Notes: generated by a model from the sequence alone, not told the origin. 64,000 bases of DNA from Wocania_A spongiicola (GCF_023502325.1 NZ_JAMFLZ010000001.1:434001-498000), one strand, 5' to 3'; shown: positions 15,879-26,417, counted from the stretch's first letter. A program made the numbers and translations.

Positions 15879-17201
15879 ATGCGTGTATTAAAATTTGGTG
15901 GAACATCGGTTGGGTCTGTAGAAAACATTATTAATGTAAAAAATATAATTAATGATGATAGTAAAAAAATCGTGGTATTATCTGCTATGTCAGGCACTAC
16001 TAACGAGTTAGTTGCTATTGCAAATTATATAGAAGATAAAAATTCAAATGAAGCTATTGAAAAAATTAATAAACTTCATGGAACTTATATAGCTACAATA
16101 AATAGCTTGCTTATTGATAAAAAACTAAATAAGCAGGCAAAAAATTATGTTTCAGAGATATTTAGTTTGTTAATAGATTCAACATATAAGCTGTATTCCG
16201 ATGTTTTAGAAAATAAAATTTTAGCACAAGGTGAATTACTATCCACATTTATATTCAACTGTTATTTAAAGCAAGAAGGTTTGCGTTCTACATTATTACC
16301 TGCTTTAGGTTTTATGCGAATTGATGCAGCGAAAGAACCAGATTTGTCTCATATAAAAGAATATTTAGATAGAGCCTTTAAGTATTCAGAAGAAGCCGAT
16401 ATATACATAACACAAGGATTTATTTGTTTAGATGCTGAAGGTGAAATATCTAATTTACAACGTGGCGGGAGTGATTACACAGCAACTATTATTGGAGCCG
16501 TTGTTAAAGCTGAAGAAGTACAAATATGGACAGATATTGATGGAATGCATAATAATGACCCAAGATATGTTGAAAACACAAGACCAATTTCTAATTTGTC
16601 ATATGATGAAGCTGCAGAGTTAGCTTATTTTGGAGCAAAGATTTTGCACCCGCAAACGGTAACGCCAGTTAGAGCTGATAATATTCCTGTAAGCTTAAAA
16701 AACACAATGAATCCCGTTGCTCATGGTACATTGATTTCTAATATGACATCAAACAATGGTATTAAAGCTATTGCTGCTAAAGATAATATTACGGCTATAA
16801 AAATTAAGTCAGGCAGAATGCTTCAGGCACACGGGTTTTTAAAGAAAGTTTTTGAAATTTTTGAAATTTATGAGACTTCTATTGACATGATTACAACATC
16901 AGAAGTTGCAGTTTCTTTAACTATTGATGATGACAGAAATTTAGATAAAATTGTTGCCGAATTAAAAGAATTTGCAATTATTGAAGTAGATAAAGCGCAA
17001 AGTATTGTTTGTTTGGTGGGGCACTCGGTGGTAAATCATCAAGACACTCATAAACTATTTAAGATTCTTAAAGATGTAAAAATCAGGATGATTTCATACG
17101 GCGGAAGCAAAAATAATATATCTTTATTGATAAACTCTAAAGACAAAATCAACACGCTAAGAAAACTAAACAATTATTTATTTGAGTTAGTCACATTATA
17201 A
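15879..17201 (+). CDS. lysC: Aspartate kinase
   Basis: This enzyme phosphorylates L-aspartate, the entry step to lysine, threonine, methionine and diaminopimelate. The 440-aa protein starts with the kinase motif VLKFGGTSVGS and carries LQRGGSDYTATIIGA and WTDIDGMHNNDPR in the catalytic domain; two ACT domains fill the C-terminal third. The length shows a single-function kinase, not a fusion with homoserine dehydrogenase. Which allosteric inhibitor it senses cannot be read by eye. A bidirectional terminator follows. Confidence 0.95.
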   Translation: MRVLKFGGTSVGSVENIINVKNIINDDSKKIVVLSAMSGTTNELVAIANYIEDKNSNEAIEKINKLHGTYIATINSLLIDKKLNKQAKNYVSEIFSLLIDSTYKLYSDVLENKILAQGELLSTFIFNCYLKQEGLRSTLLPALGFMRIDAAKEPDLSHIKEYLDRAFKYSEEADIYITQGFICLDAEGEISNLQRGGSDYTATIIGAVVKAEEVQIWTDIDGMHNNDPRYVENTRPISNLSYDEAAELAYFGAKILHPQTVTPVRADNIPVSLKNTMNPVAHGTLISNMTSNNGIKAIAAKDNITAIKIKSGRMLQAHGFLKKVFEIFEIYETSIDMITTSEVAVSLTIDDDRNLDKIVAELKEFAIIEVDKAQSIVCLVGHSVVNHQDTHKLFKILKDVKIRMISYGGSKNNISLLINSKDKINTLRKLNNYLFELVTL

Positions 17202-17236
17202 ATACATGTAAATTGCAGTTTTTAGTGTTGTAGTTT

Positions 17237-17267
17237 GAGGGTCGTTTTTTAACGGCCCTCATTTATT
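17237..17267. terminator. Intrinsic terminator between convergent lysC and pepP
   Basis: GAGGGTCGTT pairs with AACGGCCCTC (one G-T wobble) around a T-rich loop. T-rich sequence follows on the plus strand. Confidence 0.78.
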
Positions 17268-17269
17268 TT

Positions 17270-18562
17270 TTATGAATTCATTAAATCTTCAATCTCGTCT
17301 GCTTCAATAGGAATATTTCGCATTAAATTAAATGGTTCACCCTTTTCTTGAATGACAACATCGTCTTCCAAACGAATACCAAAACCTTCCTCTGGAATAT
17401 AAATACCAGGCTCTACGGTAAAAACCATGTTAGCTTGCATAGGCTCTGTTAAAATGCCATAATCATGTGTGTCTAAACCCATGTGATGGCTAGTACCATG
17501 CATAAAATATTTTTTATATGCTGGCCAATTAGGGTCTTCATTTTGTACATCAGCTTTATCAATAAGTCCTAGCTCTATTAATTCGCTAGTCATTATTTTA
17601 CCTACTTCTACATGATAATCTGCCCAAATAGTTCCTGGAGCTAACATTTTTGTCGCTTCATTTTTTACTCTATTAACAGCGTTGTATACAGTTTTTTGTC
17701 TTTCAGTAAATTTACCCGAAACAGGAATGGTTCGCGTCATATCGCTTGAATAGTTAGCATATTCTGCTCCAACATCCATAAGAATTAAATCACCAGATTT
17801 ACATTGCTGATTGTTCTCAATATAATGTAAAACATTAGCATTGTTTCCTGAAGCCACTATTGGTGTATAAGCAAATCCTTTTGATCGATTACGTAAAAAC
17901 TCATGCATAAACTCTGCTTCAATTTCAAACTCCCAAACATTAGGTTTTACAAAATTTAAAATTCGTTTGAAACCCTTTTCGGTAATATTACATGCCCGTT
18001 GTATTAAATCTATTTCAATTTGATCTTTAACTGAACGTAAACGTTGCAAAATAGGATTACTTTTAGCTACGCTATGCGCAGGATATTTATGTTTTAGCCA
18101 TTTAGTAAAACGATCTTCTCTGGTTTCGGTTTCAACATTAGCTCTATAATGTTCATTAGTATTAATATAAACAGTATCGCATTGCGTCATAATTTCAAAC
18201 ATGATTTTTTCCATGTCTTGAAGCCAATACACTGTTTTAATTCCGCTAGTTGCAAATGCTTTTTCTTTGGTTAATTTTTCTCCTTCCCAAATAGCAATAT
18301 GTTCGTTAGTTTCTTTTAAAAAAAGAATTTCACGATGGGTTTCTTTTGGACAATCTGGAAATAAAACTAAGATGCTTTCTTCTTGGTCTACACCACTTAA
18401 ATAAAAAATATCACGATGTTGCTCAAAAGGCATAGTACTATCAGCACTTATAGGGTAAATGTCGTTTGAATTAAAAACCGCTAAGCTATTGGCTTTCATG
18501 CTTTCAGCGAATTTTTTTCTATTTTTTATGAATAGGTTGGAATTTATTGAATGATATTTCAT
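17270..18562 (-). CDS. pepP: Xaa-Pro aminopeptidase (aminopeptidase P family)
   Basis: This is a 430-aa M24-family metallopeptidase that removes N-terminal residues preceding proline. The two-metal site residues are seen in LMDVGAEYANYSSDMTRT (two Asp), HGTSHHMGLDTHD (His), TVEPGIY (Glu) and IRLEDDVVI (Glu). An N-terminal AMP_N domain (about 1-150) precedes the catalytic domain. No signal peptide is present, so it is cytoplasmic. It is monocistronic and converges on the aspartate kinase gene. Confidence 0.93.
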   Translation of the reverse strand: MKYHSINSNLFIKNRKKFAESMKANSLAVFNSNDIYPISADSTMPFEQHRDIFYLSGVDQEESILVLFPDCPKETHREILFLKETNEHIAIWEGEKLTKEKAFATSGIKTVYWLQDMEKIMFEIMTQCDTVYINTNEHYRANVETETREDRFTKWLKHKYPAHSVAKSNPILQRLRSVKDQIEIDLIQRACNITEKGFKRILNFVKPNVWEFEIEAEFMHEFLRNRSKGFAYTPIVASGNNANVLHYIENNQQCKSGDLILMDVGAEYANYSSDMTRTIPVSGKFTERQKTVYNAVNRVKNEATKMLAPGTIWADYHVEVGKIMTSELIELGLIDKADVQNEDPNWPAYKKYFMHGTSHHMGLDTHDYGILTEPMQANMVFTVEPGIYIPEEGFGIRLEDDVVIQEKGEPFNLMRNIPIEADEIEDLMNS

Positions 18563-18625
18563 GTTAACTATATATTAAGTTTGCTAAATGTAGCAAATCT
18601 AAATAAATCATATATAATTATTTAT

Positions 18626-18633
18626 TATATTTG
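18626..18633 (+). promoter_or_regulatory. -7 promoter element of the secreted metalloprotease gene
   Basis: TATATTTG matches TAnnTTTG exactly. The transcript start would be near 18640, about 95 nt before the preferred start codon. Confidence 0.5.
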
Positions 18634-18735
18634 ATAATCCCTCAGATTTTTTGAAGACCAATAAGAATGTATGGTTTAATAGATAAGCTTAAAAGCTTGT
18701 ATTTTGCTATGCAAATAACTCTAAAACTTAATATG

Positions 18736-20595
18736 ATGAAGAAAATTACTTTATTTATTGCCTTATTATTTTTAATAAGTGCAGAGCAATTAATGGCTCA
18801 AGCCGCCTTGAAAGAAATACCATTGCAAGAGCAAGTTGAACAATCTAGTTTAATTGTAGAAGGAAAAGTAATTGCAAAAAAATCATTTTGGGATGATAAT
18901 CATCATAACATTTATACTTCAAATACAGTAGAAGTGTATAAGGTCTTTAAAGGAGATCAGCCTAAAACAATTGAGGTTATTACGCTTGGAGGTACAGTAG
19001 GGAATAAAGCTTTAATAGTTTCTCCTAGTTTGAAATTAAGAAAAGGAGATATTGGAATATTTACTTTATATGATAATAATATTCCTGTAGAATTAGAGGC
19101 TAAATCTTCAAATAAAAAATACAGAACTTATAGCTCTTTACAAGGGTTTTACAGATATAATTTATACGATAATATTGCGGCAAACCCTTTAAGCAAAAAG
19201 AAAGGAATCGCTAATTCATTTTATAATGAAATAATGAATTATACTAAGTCAAACTACATAGAAATAGCTTCATTTACTACAGACATTAAAAAGACTACAA
19301 CATCGAAGGTTTTCTTACCTCCATCAGCTATTACCTTTGCCCCTACAACAGCCACTGCAGGTACCAAAACGGTATTAACAATTTCTGGCTTAGGTTTTGG
19401 AGGAACAAAAGGAAAGGTTGGGTTTAGTAATGCGGATGATGGAGGAGCTACGTTTGTTGATGCATTAGATAGCCAAGTACTTACATGGTCCGATACACAA
19501 ATAACAGTGGAAATACCTGGTGGAGCTGGAACAGGAATCATTAGAGTAACACATGATGATACTACTTCGGATGTTTCTGCAGCTACTCTAACAATTTCAT
19601 ATGCAGAACTTAATGCAACTTTTGATCCAGATGATGAGACTGGCCAAATGCCTCCAGGAGCTAATGGTCCGTTAGGGTTTTATGCATATCAAACTAGGCA
19701 TGTAAATCGCAATGCTAGTGGTGGTTATACATGGGAAATGCAAACTGATTTTTTTAATGACTCAGAATTCCCTGGAGCTAAGGCAGATTTTGAAAAAGCA
19801 CTGGATAGATGGCGTTGCGAAACTAAAGTTAATTGGACTATAAGTGGTTCAGCTACAACAACAGATGTTGTTGCCTCAGATGGAGTTAATGTTGTTAAAT
19901 TTGATAATAACGCGGTGCCTGCTGATGACTTGCCAAATGGTGTTTTAGGAAGATGCTCTAGTTGGTATTCTGCATGTGGTGCTTTTGGTAATGCTTCAAG
20001 CTGGAATTGGCATGTAGCTGAATTAGATATTGTATTTGATGATGAGACTGATTGGCATTTTGGTACAGGTTTACCAGCATTTACCGAATATGACTTTGAA
20101 AGTGTAGCTCTGCATGAATTGGGGCATGGGCATCAACTAGGGCATGTTATTGATAATTCAACCCAAGTTGATAACGGAAATGATGTAATGCATTATGCTA
20201 TTTCTAATAGTGAGCAACAACGTGTGTTGACGGCTAATAATATTGCTGGCGCAACTAATGTGCACGGACGAAGCACTTCTGTTGTAGCTTGTTCACAACC
20301 AGTAATGACAGATTCTTCAATCTGTAACTTAAGCGTTGAAGAAGATGAATTAAATAATGCTATCAGTTTATATCCTAATCCAGCAAAAAATCAATTTTAT
20401 ATAAATAACGCATCTTATATTAATTTGCAAAAAGCTGTTATTTATGATATTAGCGGAAGATTGATTTCTGAGCACGATATTTCAAATGCTTCAAAAACTA
20501 AAACTATTGAAATACCAAGCGCTTCAAAAGGGATTTATTTTGTAAATATCCATTCCGATTCTGCTATGATTACAAGAAAGATGATATTAGATTAA
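18736..20595 (+). CDS. Secreted metalloprotease (matrixin-like) with IPT/TIG domain and T9SS tail
   Basis: I prefer the start at 18736 (or 18733), because it puts the signal peptide MKKITLFIALLFLISAEQLMAQA at the N-terminus; the frame is open back to 18667. Domains in order are an N-terminal beta region, an IPT/TIG Ig-like domain (SAITFAPTTATAGTKTVLTI onward), and a zinc protease domain with HELGHGHQLGH (first His at about residue 460). This motif is HExxHxxGxxH, as in metzincins/matrixins. The C-terminus, LYPNPAKNQFYINNA to KGIYFVNIHS with a final basic KMILD, is a type-A T9SS sorting domain. It should be exported across the outer membrane and act on extracellular protein. Confidence 0.87.
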   Translation: MKKITLFIALLFLISAEQLMAQAALKEIPLQEQVEQSSLIVEGKVIAKKSFWDDNHHNIYTSNTVEVYKVFKGDQPKTIEVITLGGTVGNKALIVSPSLKLRKGDIGIFTLYDNNIPVELEAKSSNKKYRTYSSLQGFYRYNLYDNIAANPLSKKKGIANSFYNEIMNYTKSNYIEIASFTTDIKKTTTSKVFLPPSAITFAPTTATAGTKTVLTISGLGFGGTKGKVGFSNADDGGATFVDALDSQVLTWSDTQITVEIPGGAGTGIIRVTHDDTTSDVSAATLTISYAELNATFDPDDETGQMPPGANGPLGFYAYQTRHVNRNASGGYTWEMQTDFFNDSEFPGAKADFEKALDRWRCETKVNWTISGSATTTDVVASDGVNVVKFDNNAVPADDLPNGVLGRCSSWYSACGAFGNASSWNWHVAELDIVFDDETDWHFGTGLPAFTEYDFESVALHELGHGHQLGHVIDNSTQVDNGNDVMHYAISNSEQQRVLTANNIAGATNVHGRSTSVVACSQPVMTDSSICNLSVEEDELNNAISLYPNPAKNQFYINNASYINLQKAVIYDISGRLISEHDISNASKTKTIEIPSASKGIYFVNIHSDSAMITRKMILD

Positions 20596-20621
20596 TAGTT
20601 AAGTTGACAATTATAATTGAG

Positions 20622-20652
20622 AGCCTGTGATATAATTTCACAGGCTTTTTTA
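20622..20652 (+). terminator. Intrinsic terminator after the metalloprotease gene
   Basis: AGCCTGTGA (20622-20630) pairs perfectly with TCACAGGCT (20638-20646), and TTTTT follows. Confidence 0.85.
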
Positions 20653-20751
20653 TTAACCTATTTAAAATTATTGAATCGTTGTTAAATAAATAGCTAAATT
20701 TTGCTAGACCATTAAGAATAACTAAATTTCATCAAAATAAAATAACCACCA

Positions 20752-23595
20752 ATGCGACTTTTAAAAAACCTTATTATTTGCCTTATTTTTTGTTTTCATT
20801 ATGGCTTTAGTCAACAAGCTTCAACGCCTGTAAAAAAAGTAGTGGAAGCTATTAAACAAAAGCAAGAGTTAACTCAAAAATCATTAGTTAAAAATGTAAC
20901 TTTTAAAAATATTGGACCAACAATAATGAGCGGAAGAGTTGTAGATTTAGATGTTAACCCTAACAATCCAAACGAGTTTTATGTTGGTTATGCCTCTGGA
21001 GGTGTTTGGTATACAGTAAATAATGGTTCTACTTTTGAGCCAATTTTAGATACTTCAAACACTCAAAATGTTGGTGATATTGCTGTAGATTGGAAAACGA
21101 AAACCATTTGGGTTGGTACAGGAGAAAACAATTCATCGCGTTCTAGTTATGCAGGTATAGGAATTCTAAAATCAACTGATAAAGGAAAAACATGGGTAAA
21201 TGTAGGGTTGCCAGATTCTCATCATATAGGTCGGATTCTCATCAATCCAAATAATTCAGATGAAGTAGTTATTGGTGTTACGGGTCATTTGTATTCTTCA
21301 AATAATGAGCGTGGTATTTACAAAACGACTGACGGAGGGAAAACTTGGGAACAAAAGTTATTTGTTGATGATGTAAGCGGTGTTATTGATGTGCAACATG
21401 CACCAAATAATTACAACATTATGTTTGCTTCATCATGGACAAAAGACAGAAAAGCTTGGAATTTTAATGGTAGCGGTAATAATTCTGCAATCTATAAAAG
21501 TACAGATGCGGGTGGTACATGGACCAAAATAACGACTCAAGAAAGTGGTTTCCCAACAGGTAATGGTGTTGGTAGAATTGGTTTAGCGGTTTTTAATGAG
21601 AACATAATTTACGCGTTACATGATAGTCAGTTTAGAAGAAAAGAAGATTCAAAAAAAGAAGAAAAACATGGACTTGTAAAAGAAGATTTTAAAACCATGA
21701 CTGCTGAATCTTTCTTAAACCTTGAAGATAAAAAACTTAATGGATTTTTAAAAACGAATGGGTTTCAAGAAAAATACCGAGCTGAAAATGTAAAACAAAT
21801 GATTAGGAGTGGTAATGTAAAACCTATCGATTTAGCTAAATATTTAGAAAATGCGAACACAATGCTTTTTGATACACCTGTAATTGGAGCAGAAGTTTAC
21901 AAAAGCGTTGATGGTGGAAAAACTTGGAAAAAAACTCATGATGATTATATTGATGGTTTGTATTATAGCTACGGTTATTATTTTGGTGAAATTAGAGTCG
22001 ATCTACAAAATAAAGACGCTATATACATTATGGGAGTTCCTATTTTAAAATCTAAAGATGGCGGGAAAACATTTGTGTCTATAAGTAAAGAAAATGTACA
22101 TGCCGACCATCAAGCGCTATGGATAAACCCTAAAAAACAAGGGCATTTGATTAATGGTAATGATGGCGGGTTAAATATGAGTTATGATGATGGTGAAAGC
22201 TGGGAAAAATTAAATGTAAATTCGGTAGGTCAATTTTATGCTATAAACGTGGATAATGAAACACCTTATAATGTATATGGTGGCTTACAAGATAATGGCG
22301 TTTGGGTTGGAGCTCATAATGCTAGTAAAAATAAACTTTGGCAACAAGAAGGGCAGTATCCATGGCAAAGGCTTATGGGAGGAGATGGCATGCATATTCA
22401 AATAGATAACAGAAACTCTAATATAGTTTATACAGGATATCAATTCGGAAATTATTTCAGAATAAATAGAGATACAAAAGCGAGAAAGTACATTCAACCA
22501 AAGCATGAATTAGGCGAAAACCCATATCGATTTAATTGGCAAACGCCTATATTGCTGTCGCCACATAATCAAGATATTTTGTATTTAGGTGGAAATAAGT
22601 TAATGCGTTCCATGAACCAAGGAGATGATTGGGAAGCTATTAGTAATGATTTAACTAACGGAGGTAAAAAAGGAAATGTAGCATATGGAACATTAACATC
22701 CATTAGTGAGTCTCCTTTTCAGTTCGGATTAATCTATACAGGAAGTGACGATGGATTAATTCATGTTACAAAAAATGGAGGTGGAAGTTGGCAGAATATT
22801 TCAAACAATTTACCAAAAAACTTGTGGGTGTCACGTGTTATTGCTTCGAAGCATAAAAAAGAACGGGTTTATGTAACTTTAAATGGATACCGTTGGGATG
22901 ATTTTTCGGTTTACGCTTATATGAGTGATGATTATGGAAACACATGGAAAAAGATAAGTTCTAATATTCCATTATCTCCAGTAAATGTGATTAAAGAAGA
23001 TTCTAAAAACGAGAATATTTTGTATTTAGGAACAGATAATAGTGCATATGTGTCTTTCAATAATGGTTTGCAATGGGAGGTTTTTAGTAAAGGTTTACCA
23101 AGTGTTGCAGTTCACGACATTGTTGTTCAATCAAAAGCAAACGATTTACTTTTAGGAACTCACGGTAGGAGCATTTACAAAACTAATATTGCGCATTTTC
23201 AAAAAATGAATGCATCAAAAATGAATCAATCTATTGTTCTTTTTGATATTGAAGATGTAAAATATTCTACACGTTGGGGAAGTTCTTTTAGAGCTTGGTC
23301 AAAGGTTAATGAGCCTTCAATTAATATTAAATTTTATACAAATAAAGCTGAAGAAAAAGAAATCAAAATTCTATCAGAGAATAATTCTGAATTAGCTCAA
23401 ATAAAAGTAAAAAGCGATAAAGGGTTTAATAATTTTGATTACGATTTAACTATATCGGAAAAAGCTCAAAAAACACTGATGAAAGAGAATACAAGTGTTA
23501 AAATAAATAAAGCAGACAATGGTAAATATTATTTGCCTAAGGGTATTTATACCGTCCAAATAGAATCTGATAAAAAGGCTTTTGAAGTGAACTAA
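20752..23595 (+). CDS. Secreted VPS10/BNR-repeat beta-propeller protein
   Basis: The 947-aa protein has a signal peptide (ICLIFCFHYGFSQ) and many Asp-box/BNR repeats of the form S.D.G.TW, such as STDKGKTWVNV, TTDGGKTWEQK and SVDGGKTWKKT. The layout is like VPS10/sortilin-type propellers of Bacteroidota. A region of about 100 aa between repeats is rich in Lys and Glu. No catalytic site is obvious, and the C-terminus lacks a T9SS tail, so periplasmic location is possible. Function is unknown, but similar proteins are often tied to exo-glycan or peptide binding. Confidence 0.8.
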   Translation: MRLLKNLIICLIFCFHYGFSQQASTPVKKVVEAIKQKQELTQKSLVKNVTFKNIGPTIMSGRVVDLDVNPNNPNEFYVGYASGGVWYTVNNGSTFEPILDTSNTQNVGDIAVDWKTKTIWVGTGENNSSRSSYAGIGILKSTDKGKTWVNVGLPDSHHIGRILINPNNSDEVVIGVTGHLYSSNNERGIYKTTDGGKTWEQKLFVDDVSGVIDVQHAPNNYNIMFASSWTKDRKAWNFNGSGNNSAIYKSTDAGGTWTKITTQESGFPTGNGVGRIGLAVFNENIIYALHDSQFRRKEDSKKEEKHGLVKEDFKTMTAESFLNLEDKKLNGFLKTNGFQEKYRAENVKQMIRSGNVKPIDLAKYLENANTMLFDTPVIGAEVYKSVDGGKTWKKTHDDYIDGLYYSYGYYFGEIRVDLQNKDAIYIMGVPILKSKDGGKTFVSISKENVHADHQALWINPKKQGHLINGNDGGLNMSYDDGESWEKLNVNSVGQFYAINVDNETPYNVYGGLQDNGVWVGAHNASKNKLWQQEGQYPWQRLMGGDGMHIQIDNRNSNIVYTGYQFGNYFRINRDTKARKYIQPKHELGENPYRFNWQTPILLSPHNQDILYLGGNKLMRSMNQGDDWEAISNDLTNGGKKGNVAYGTLTSISESPFQFGLIYTGSDDGLIHVTKNGGGSWQNISNNLPKNLWVSRVIASKHKKERVYVTLNGYRWDDFSVYAYMSDDYGNTWKKISSNIPLSPVNVIKEDSKNENILYLGTDNSAYVSFNNGLQWEVFSKGLPSVAVHDIVVQSKANDLLLGTHGRSIYKTNIAHFQKMNASKMNQSIVLFDIEDVKYSTRWGSSFRAWSKVNEPSINIKFYTNKAEEKEIKILSENNSELAQIKVKSDKGFNNFDYDLTISEKAQKTLMKENTSVKINKADNGKYYLPKGIYTVQIESDKKAFEVN

Positions 23596-23645
23596 ATGCA
23601 CATAAATTAAAATGGTTCTAAATATAAATTTAAAGGCTTAACTTT

Positions 23646-23676
23646 TTGTCTATAAATTTATTGTAAAGTACCTTTG
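23646..23676 (+). promoter_or_regulatory. Promoter of the sdhCAB operon
   Basis: TTG at 23646-23648 and TACCTTTG at 23669-23676 are 20 nt apart, a consensus Bacteroidota promoter. It lies 26 nt before the sdhC ATG. Confidence 0.7.
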
Positions 23677-23702
23677 TATACTATATAACTAACTTCATAA
23701 AA

Positions 23703-24389
23703 ATGAGCGGATTTTTTAAATCTTCGATAGGAAGAAAAGTAGCCATGGCGCTTTCAGCTTTTTTTCTCATGTTTTTCTTACTTCAGCATTTTGCAATTAA
23801 TATTTTATCTGTTTTTAGCACAGATGCATTTAACGAAGTATCCCACTTTATGGGAACAAACCCACTAATACAATATGCATTACAACCCGTATTAATTTTT
23901 GGTGTTGTGTTTCATTTTGTAATGGGATTTGTATTAGAACTAAAAAATAAAAAGGCACAAGGCATGTCATATGCTAAAAATAACGGTGCTGCAAACTCGT
24001 CTTGGATGAGTAGAAACATGATTTGGAGTGGTGTTGCTATTTTAGCATTCATCATTTTACATTTCATAGACTTTTGGTTTCCAGAAATAAACACCAAATT
24101 TATCCAAGGTGATTGGTCTGGAACTATGGAAGGTGTTGAAGGGTTTCGTTATCACGAAGAGCTTACACATAAATTTCATAGCCATATTAGAACCATTGCC
24201 TATGTGGTTGCATTTATCTTTTTAATGTTGCATTTATTACATGGCTTTACTTCTGCCTTTCAATCTATGGGTTCTACCGCAGGAAGAAAGAAGACACTAC
24301 AAAATATAGGGAAAGCTTATTCGATTATAATTCCGTTAGGATTTATTTTTATTGCACTTTATCATCACCTTAAATACGTATTATCATAG
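23703..24389 (+). CDS. sdhC: Succinate dehydrogenase cytochrome b subunit
   Basis: This membrane subunit anchors succinate dehydrogenase and binds haem b. The 228-aa protein has five predicted helices, and His residues in QHFAIN, HFVMGF, LHFIDF, and LHLLHGF serve as haem ligand candidates, as in the single-subunit (type B) anchors of Bacteroidota. It is the first gene of sdhCAB, followed by sdhA after 2 nt. Confidence 0.95.
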   Translation: MSGFFKSSIGRKVAMALSAFFLMFFLLQHFAINILSVFSTDAFNEVSHFMGTNPLIQYALQPVLIFGVVFHFVMGFVLELKNKKAQGMSYAKNNGAANSSWMSRNMIWSGVAILAFIILHFIDFWFPEINTKFIQGDWSGTMEGVEGFRYHEELTHKFHSHIRTIAYVVAFIFLMLHLLHGFTSAFQSMGSTAGRKKTLQNIGKAYSIIIPLGFIFIALYHHLKYVLS

Positions 24390-24391
24390 TT

Positions 24392-26407
24392 ATGGCAACA
24401 TTAGATTCAAAAGTACCTAAGGGTCCAATAAAAGATAAATGGACAGATTATAAAAATAAAATTAATCTAGTTAATCCTGCAAACAAACGTCATATCGATG
24501 TAATTGTTGTTGGTACGGGTTTAGCAGGAGGTTCTGCTGCTGCAACTTTAGCAGAATTAGGATATAACGTTAAAGCATTTGCTTATCAAGATTCTCCTCG
24601 TCGTGCACACTCAATTGCCGCTCAAGGTGGAATAAATGCTGCTAAAAATTATCAAGGAGATGGAGATTCAACATATAGATTATTTTACGATACGGTAAAA
24701 GGAGGCGATTATCGTTCGCGTGAAGCGAATGTTTATCGTTTAGCTGAGGTGTCTGCAAATATTATTGACCAATGTGTTGCTCAAGGAGTTCCTTTTGCAC
24801 GCGATTATGGTGGTTTGTTAGACAATCGTTCGTTTGGAGGAGTATTGGTGTCGAGAACTTTTTATGCTAAGGGACAAACAGGACAACAATTATTACTAGG
24901 AGCATATTCAGCAATGAATCGCCAAATAGCACGAGGTAAAATAGAAATGTTTAACCGTCACGAAATGCTTGATGTTGTTATTGTTGATGGAAAAGCACGA
25001 GGAATTATTGCACGTAATTTAATTACTGGAGAAATAGAAAGACACTCAGCACATGCAGTAGTAGTAGGATCTGGTGGATACGGAAATGTATATTTCTTAT
25101 CAACCAATGCTATGGGGTCTAACGCAACAGCAGCTTGGAAAATTCATAAAAAAGGAGCGTATTTTGCAAATCCATGTTATACACAAATTCACCCAACATG
25201 TATTCCGCGTTCGGGAGATTATCAGTCTAAATTAACTTTGATGTCTGAATCTTTACGTAACGATGGGCGTATTTGGGTACCTAAAAATATTGAAGATGTA
25301 ACAGCAATTCGTGAAGGGCGTAAAAAACCAACCGATTTATCTGAAGACGAACGCGATTATTATTTAGAAAGACGTTACCCTGCATTTGGAAACTTAGTAC
25401 CTCGTGATGTAGCTTCTCGAGCAGCTAAAGAAAGATGTGATGCGGGTTATGGTGTTAATGCTACCGGCGAAGCAGTATATTTAGATTTTGCTTCTGCGAT
25501 TACTCGTTATGGTAAAGAGCAAGCTAAAATTCATAATATTGAAAATGCTTCAAAAGAAAAAATATACGAATTAGGTCAAGCTATAGTTGAAGCTAAATAT
25601 GGTAACTTATTCCAAATGTATGAGAAGATTGTAGACCAAAACCCATATAAAACTCCAATGATGATTTACCCAGCAGTACATTATACTATGGGAGGCGTTT
25701 GGGTTGATTATAATTTAATGACAACCATTCCAGGTTGTTATTGTATTGGTGAAGCAAATTTCTCCGATCATGGAGCTAACCGACTTGGTGCTTCGGCTTT
25801 AATGCAAGGTTTAGCCGATGGTTATTTTGTATTGCCATATACAATTGGAGACTATTTATCGGACGATATTCGAACTGGAGAAATTCCAACCGATACTAAA
25901 GAATTTGATGAAGCCGAGAAAGAAGTAACAGACAGAATTAATTTCTTTGTAAATAATAAAGGAACAAAATCTGTAGATTATTTCCATAAAAAACTAGGTA
26001 AAGTAATGTGGAACAAAGCAGGAATGTCTAGGAATGCAAAAGGGTTAGAAGAAGCAATGTCTGAGATTAAAGCTATTCGTGAGGAGTTTTGGAAAGAAGT
26101 TTCTGTTCCAGGATCGTCAAACGAAATGAATCCAGAACTTGAAAAGGCTGGACGTGTTGCTGATTTCTTAGAACTTGGAGAGTTGTTTGCCAAAGATGCT
26201 TTAATGAGAGAAGAATCATGTGGAGGTCATTTTAGAGAAGAATCTGCTGAAGAATCTGGACCGCAAAAAGGCGAAGCAAAACGTAATGATAAGGATTTTG
26301 CTTTTGTTGCAGCTTGGGAATATAAAGGAGAACCAGCAGATGCGGTTTTACATAAAGAAGAATTAGAGTTTAAAGATATTGAACTAAAACAACGTTCATA
26401 CAAATAA
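24392..26407 (+). CDS. sdhA: Succinate dehydrogenase flavoprotein subunit
   Basis: SdhA oxidises succinate to fumarate with covalent FAD. The 671-aa protein shows the dinucleotide fold VGTGLAGGSAAATLAELGY, the FAD-linking His region RRAHSIAAQGGINAAK, and the catalytic block HYTMGGVWVDY. Another conserved part is GEANFSDHGANRLGASALMQ. Length is that of the Bacteroidota (type B, fumarate-reductase-like) form. It is encoded between sdhC and sdhB and acts on the inner face of the cytoplasmic membrane. Confidence 0.97.
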   Translation: MATLDSKVPKGPIKDKWTDYKNKINLVNPANKRHIDVIVVGTGLAGGSAAATLAELGYNVKAFAYQDSPRRAHSIAAQGGINAAKNYQGDGDSTYRLFYDTVKGGDYRSREANVYRLAEVSANIIDQCVAQGVPFARDYGGLLDNRSFGGVLVSRTFYAKGQTGQQLLLGAYSAMNRQIARGKIEMFNRHEMLDVVIVDGKARGIIARNLITGEIERHSAHAVVVGSGGYGNVYFLSTNAMGSNATAAWKIHKKGAYFANPCYTQIHPTCIPRSGDYQSKLTLMSESLRNDGRIWVPKNIEDVTAIREGRKKPTDLSEDERDYYLERRYPAFGNLVPRDVASRAAKERCDAGYGVNATGEAVYLDFASAITRYGKEQAKIHNIENASKEKIYELGQAIVEAKYGNLFQMYEKIVDQNPYKTPMMIYPAVHYTMGGVWVDYNLMTTIPGCYCIGEANFSDHGANRLGASALMQGLADGYFVLPYTIGDYLSDDIRTGEIPTDTKEFDEAEKEVTDRINFFVNNKGTKSVDYFHKKLGKVMWNKAGMSRNAKGLEEAMSEIKAIREEFWKEVSVPGSSNEMNPELEKAGRVADFLELGELFAKDALMREESCGGHFREESAEESGPQKGEAKRNDKDFAFVAAWEYKGEPADAVLHKEELEFKDIELKQRSYK

Positions 26408-26417
26408 GAAAGGCATT

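Noticed and set aside
19254..19541. A 95-codon minus-strand frame rich in Pro and Val in the metalloprotease gene
   Set aside because: It is antisense to the IPT/TIG domain, with no start context or homology that I recognise.
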